The notes under the pieces: model-generated | Seen by the model: only the letters and a program-made list of their open reading frames with translations | The model's database searches: none | What the model was told of the DNA's origin: nothing | Shown: positions 63,484 through 64,000 of the stretch, piece by piece | Layout of the letters: each line of letters begins with the position of its first letter | Position numbering within the stretch: the first letter of the stretch is position 1 | Assembly (NCBI RefSeq): GCF_025149915.1 | Contig: NZ_CP102278.1 | Span: 62,001 to 126,000, forward strand | Source of the DNA: Coprococcus eutactus | Lineage (GTDB): Bacteria; Bacillota; Clostridia; Lachnospirales; Lachnospiraceae | Length of the DNA: 64,000 nt | Direction: 5' to 3' | Translations under genes and position numbers: made by a program

Positions 63484-63930
63484 ATGAAGGTTATATTATT
63501 ACAGGATGTAAAGAGCCTTGGAAAGAAAGGCGCAATGGTAGAGGTAAGTGAGGGATATGCAAGGAATTTTATCATTCCTAAGAAGCTTGGACTTGAGGCA
63601 ACTCCAAAGAATCTGAATGATCTGAAGCTTAAGAAGGCTCATGATGAGAAGGTTGCAGCTGAGAATCTTGCGGACGCAAAGGCTCTTGCGGCAGAACTGG
63701 AGAAGTCGTCAGTAACGGTGAAGATAAAAGTAGGCGAGGGCGGAAGATCATTTGGATCGGTGTCCACAAAGGAGATTTCAGATGCCATAAAGAGCCAGCT
63801 CGGCAAGGATATAGACAAGAAGAAGATTGTTATGAAGGATTCGATAAAGGCGATAGGAAGCTTCACAGTAAAGGTTAAGCTTCATCCAGAGGTTCAGGCT
63901 GAGCTTTCGGTGAAGGTGGAAGAGGCATAG
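63484..63930 (+). CDS. rplI: 50S ribosomal protein L9
   Basis: 148 residues. MKVILLQDVKSLGKKGAMVE and VSEGYARNFIIPKKLGLEAT form the N-terminal rRNA-binding domain. A long connecting helix and a C-terminal domain follow (GEGGRSFGSVSTKEISDAI, VKLHPEVQAELSVKV). Binds 23S rRNA near L1. Operon with gdpP. Confidence 0.97.
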   Translation: MKVILLQDVKSLGKKGAMVEVSEGYARNFIIPKKLGLEATPKNLNDLKLKKAHDEKVAAENLADAKALAAELEKSSVTVKIKVGEGGRSFGSVSTKEISDAIKSQLGKDIDKKKIVMKDSIKAIGSFTVKVKLHPEVQAELSVKVEEA

Positions 63931-63982
63931 AATGATTTCTCCTGCGATATTATTTATGAAGAGATAAAAGGGGGAAATCCGA

Positions 63983-64000
63983 ATGGAAGATTCATATGCC
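63983..64000 (+). CDS. Start of the next gene, replicative helicase DnaB expected
   Basis: ATG 63983 follows AAAGGGGGAAATCC. Only six codons (MEDSYA) are in the window. The identity rests on the conserved gdpP-rplI-dnaB order, not on sequence. Confidence 0.4.

Noticed and set aside
1-64000. tRNA, rRNA, CRISPR arrays, transposases or integrases
   Set aside because: None was recognised by eye. The duplicated region at 4.2-7.5 kb has no flanking insertion-sequence ends or recombinase gene, so it is treated as a local tandem duplication.

Overview
The window reads as a chromosome segment of a low-to-mid GC, Gram-positive gut Clostridia. Family signatures (DUF5685, DUF4358, TSCPD and DUF1934 proteins, a large-type SRP RNA, cellobiose phosphorylase next to a secreted GH5 glucanase, SpoIID/GerA-type genes) point to Lachnospiraceae. 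A Coprococcus-like organism is my best guess, but this is inference from gene content and not a measured assignment.

Layout. 1-4.2 kb: the end of a DUF5685 gene, a J-domain protein with a Cys-rich tail, and glycogen phosphorylase. 4.2-15 kb is the accessory region. A block of terminator, direct repeats and promoter occurs three times. The first two copies drive duplicated small cytosolic genes (called A and B here: A, B1, a truncated A', B2). The third drives a 20-codon peptide gene and a 1709-residue secreted RTX-repeat protein. An AgrC/AgrA-like histidine kinase and LytTR response regulator sit convergently behind it. 15-21.4 kb: secreted GH5 glucanase, cold-shock protein, a SpoIID-like/LytM-like pair that lacks catalytic residues, and cellobiose phosphorylase. 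21.7-27.4 kb: membrane and surface proteins, an aldose epimerase-like protein, and an SGNH/DUF4358 pair. 27.8-35.9 kb: flavin reductase, ispE, a GntR regulator, a reduced germination-receptor cluster (GerA; a GerB-GerC fusion; a shortened SpoIIR), ddl, DUF1934 and a methyltransferase. 36-54 kb is mostly housekeeping: CPBP protease, plsC, malQ, pncB, degV, maf, an aminotransferase, tatD, rsmA, tadA, SRP RNA, an HD protein, murG, a TSCPD protein and a PdaA-like deacetylase. 53.7-59.5 kb: a MerR regulator divergent from a 1.6-kilo-residue surface protein whose promoter has the 19-bp spacer typical of MerR targets. 59.7-64 kb: pgi, gdpP, rplI and the first codons of the next gene (dnaB expected).

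How the genes fit together. glgP, malQ and pgi serve glycogen and maltodextrin use. The GH5 enzyme and cellobiose phosphorylase would break down beta-1,4-glucan outside and then inside the cell. The most interesting unit is 4.2-15 kb. I propose that the LytTR two-component system controls all three repeated promoters through paired direct repeats 20 bp apart, 9 bp upstream of each -35 box. That would co-express the RTX protein, whose N-terminal region carries a D-x12-ExK-x15-Q pattern like restriction-endonuclease-fold toxins, with the mosaic A/B proteins, which look like DUF4304-type proteins and could be immunity proteins. The layout is visible in the sequence; the toxin/immunity reading is a hypothesis.

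A second theme is sporulation-gene decay or re-use: SpoIID without its catalytic Glu, a LytM domain without its metal ligands, a GerB-GerC fusion and a SpoIIR lacking its C-terminal end. No tRNA, rRNA, CRISPR array, transposase or integrase was recognised.
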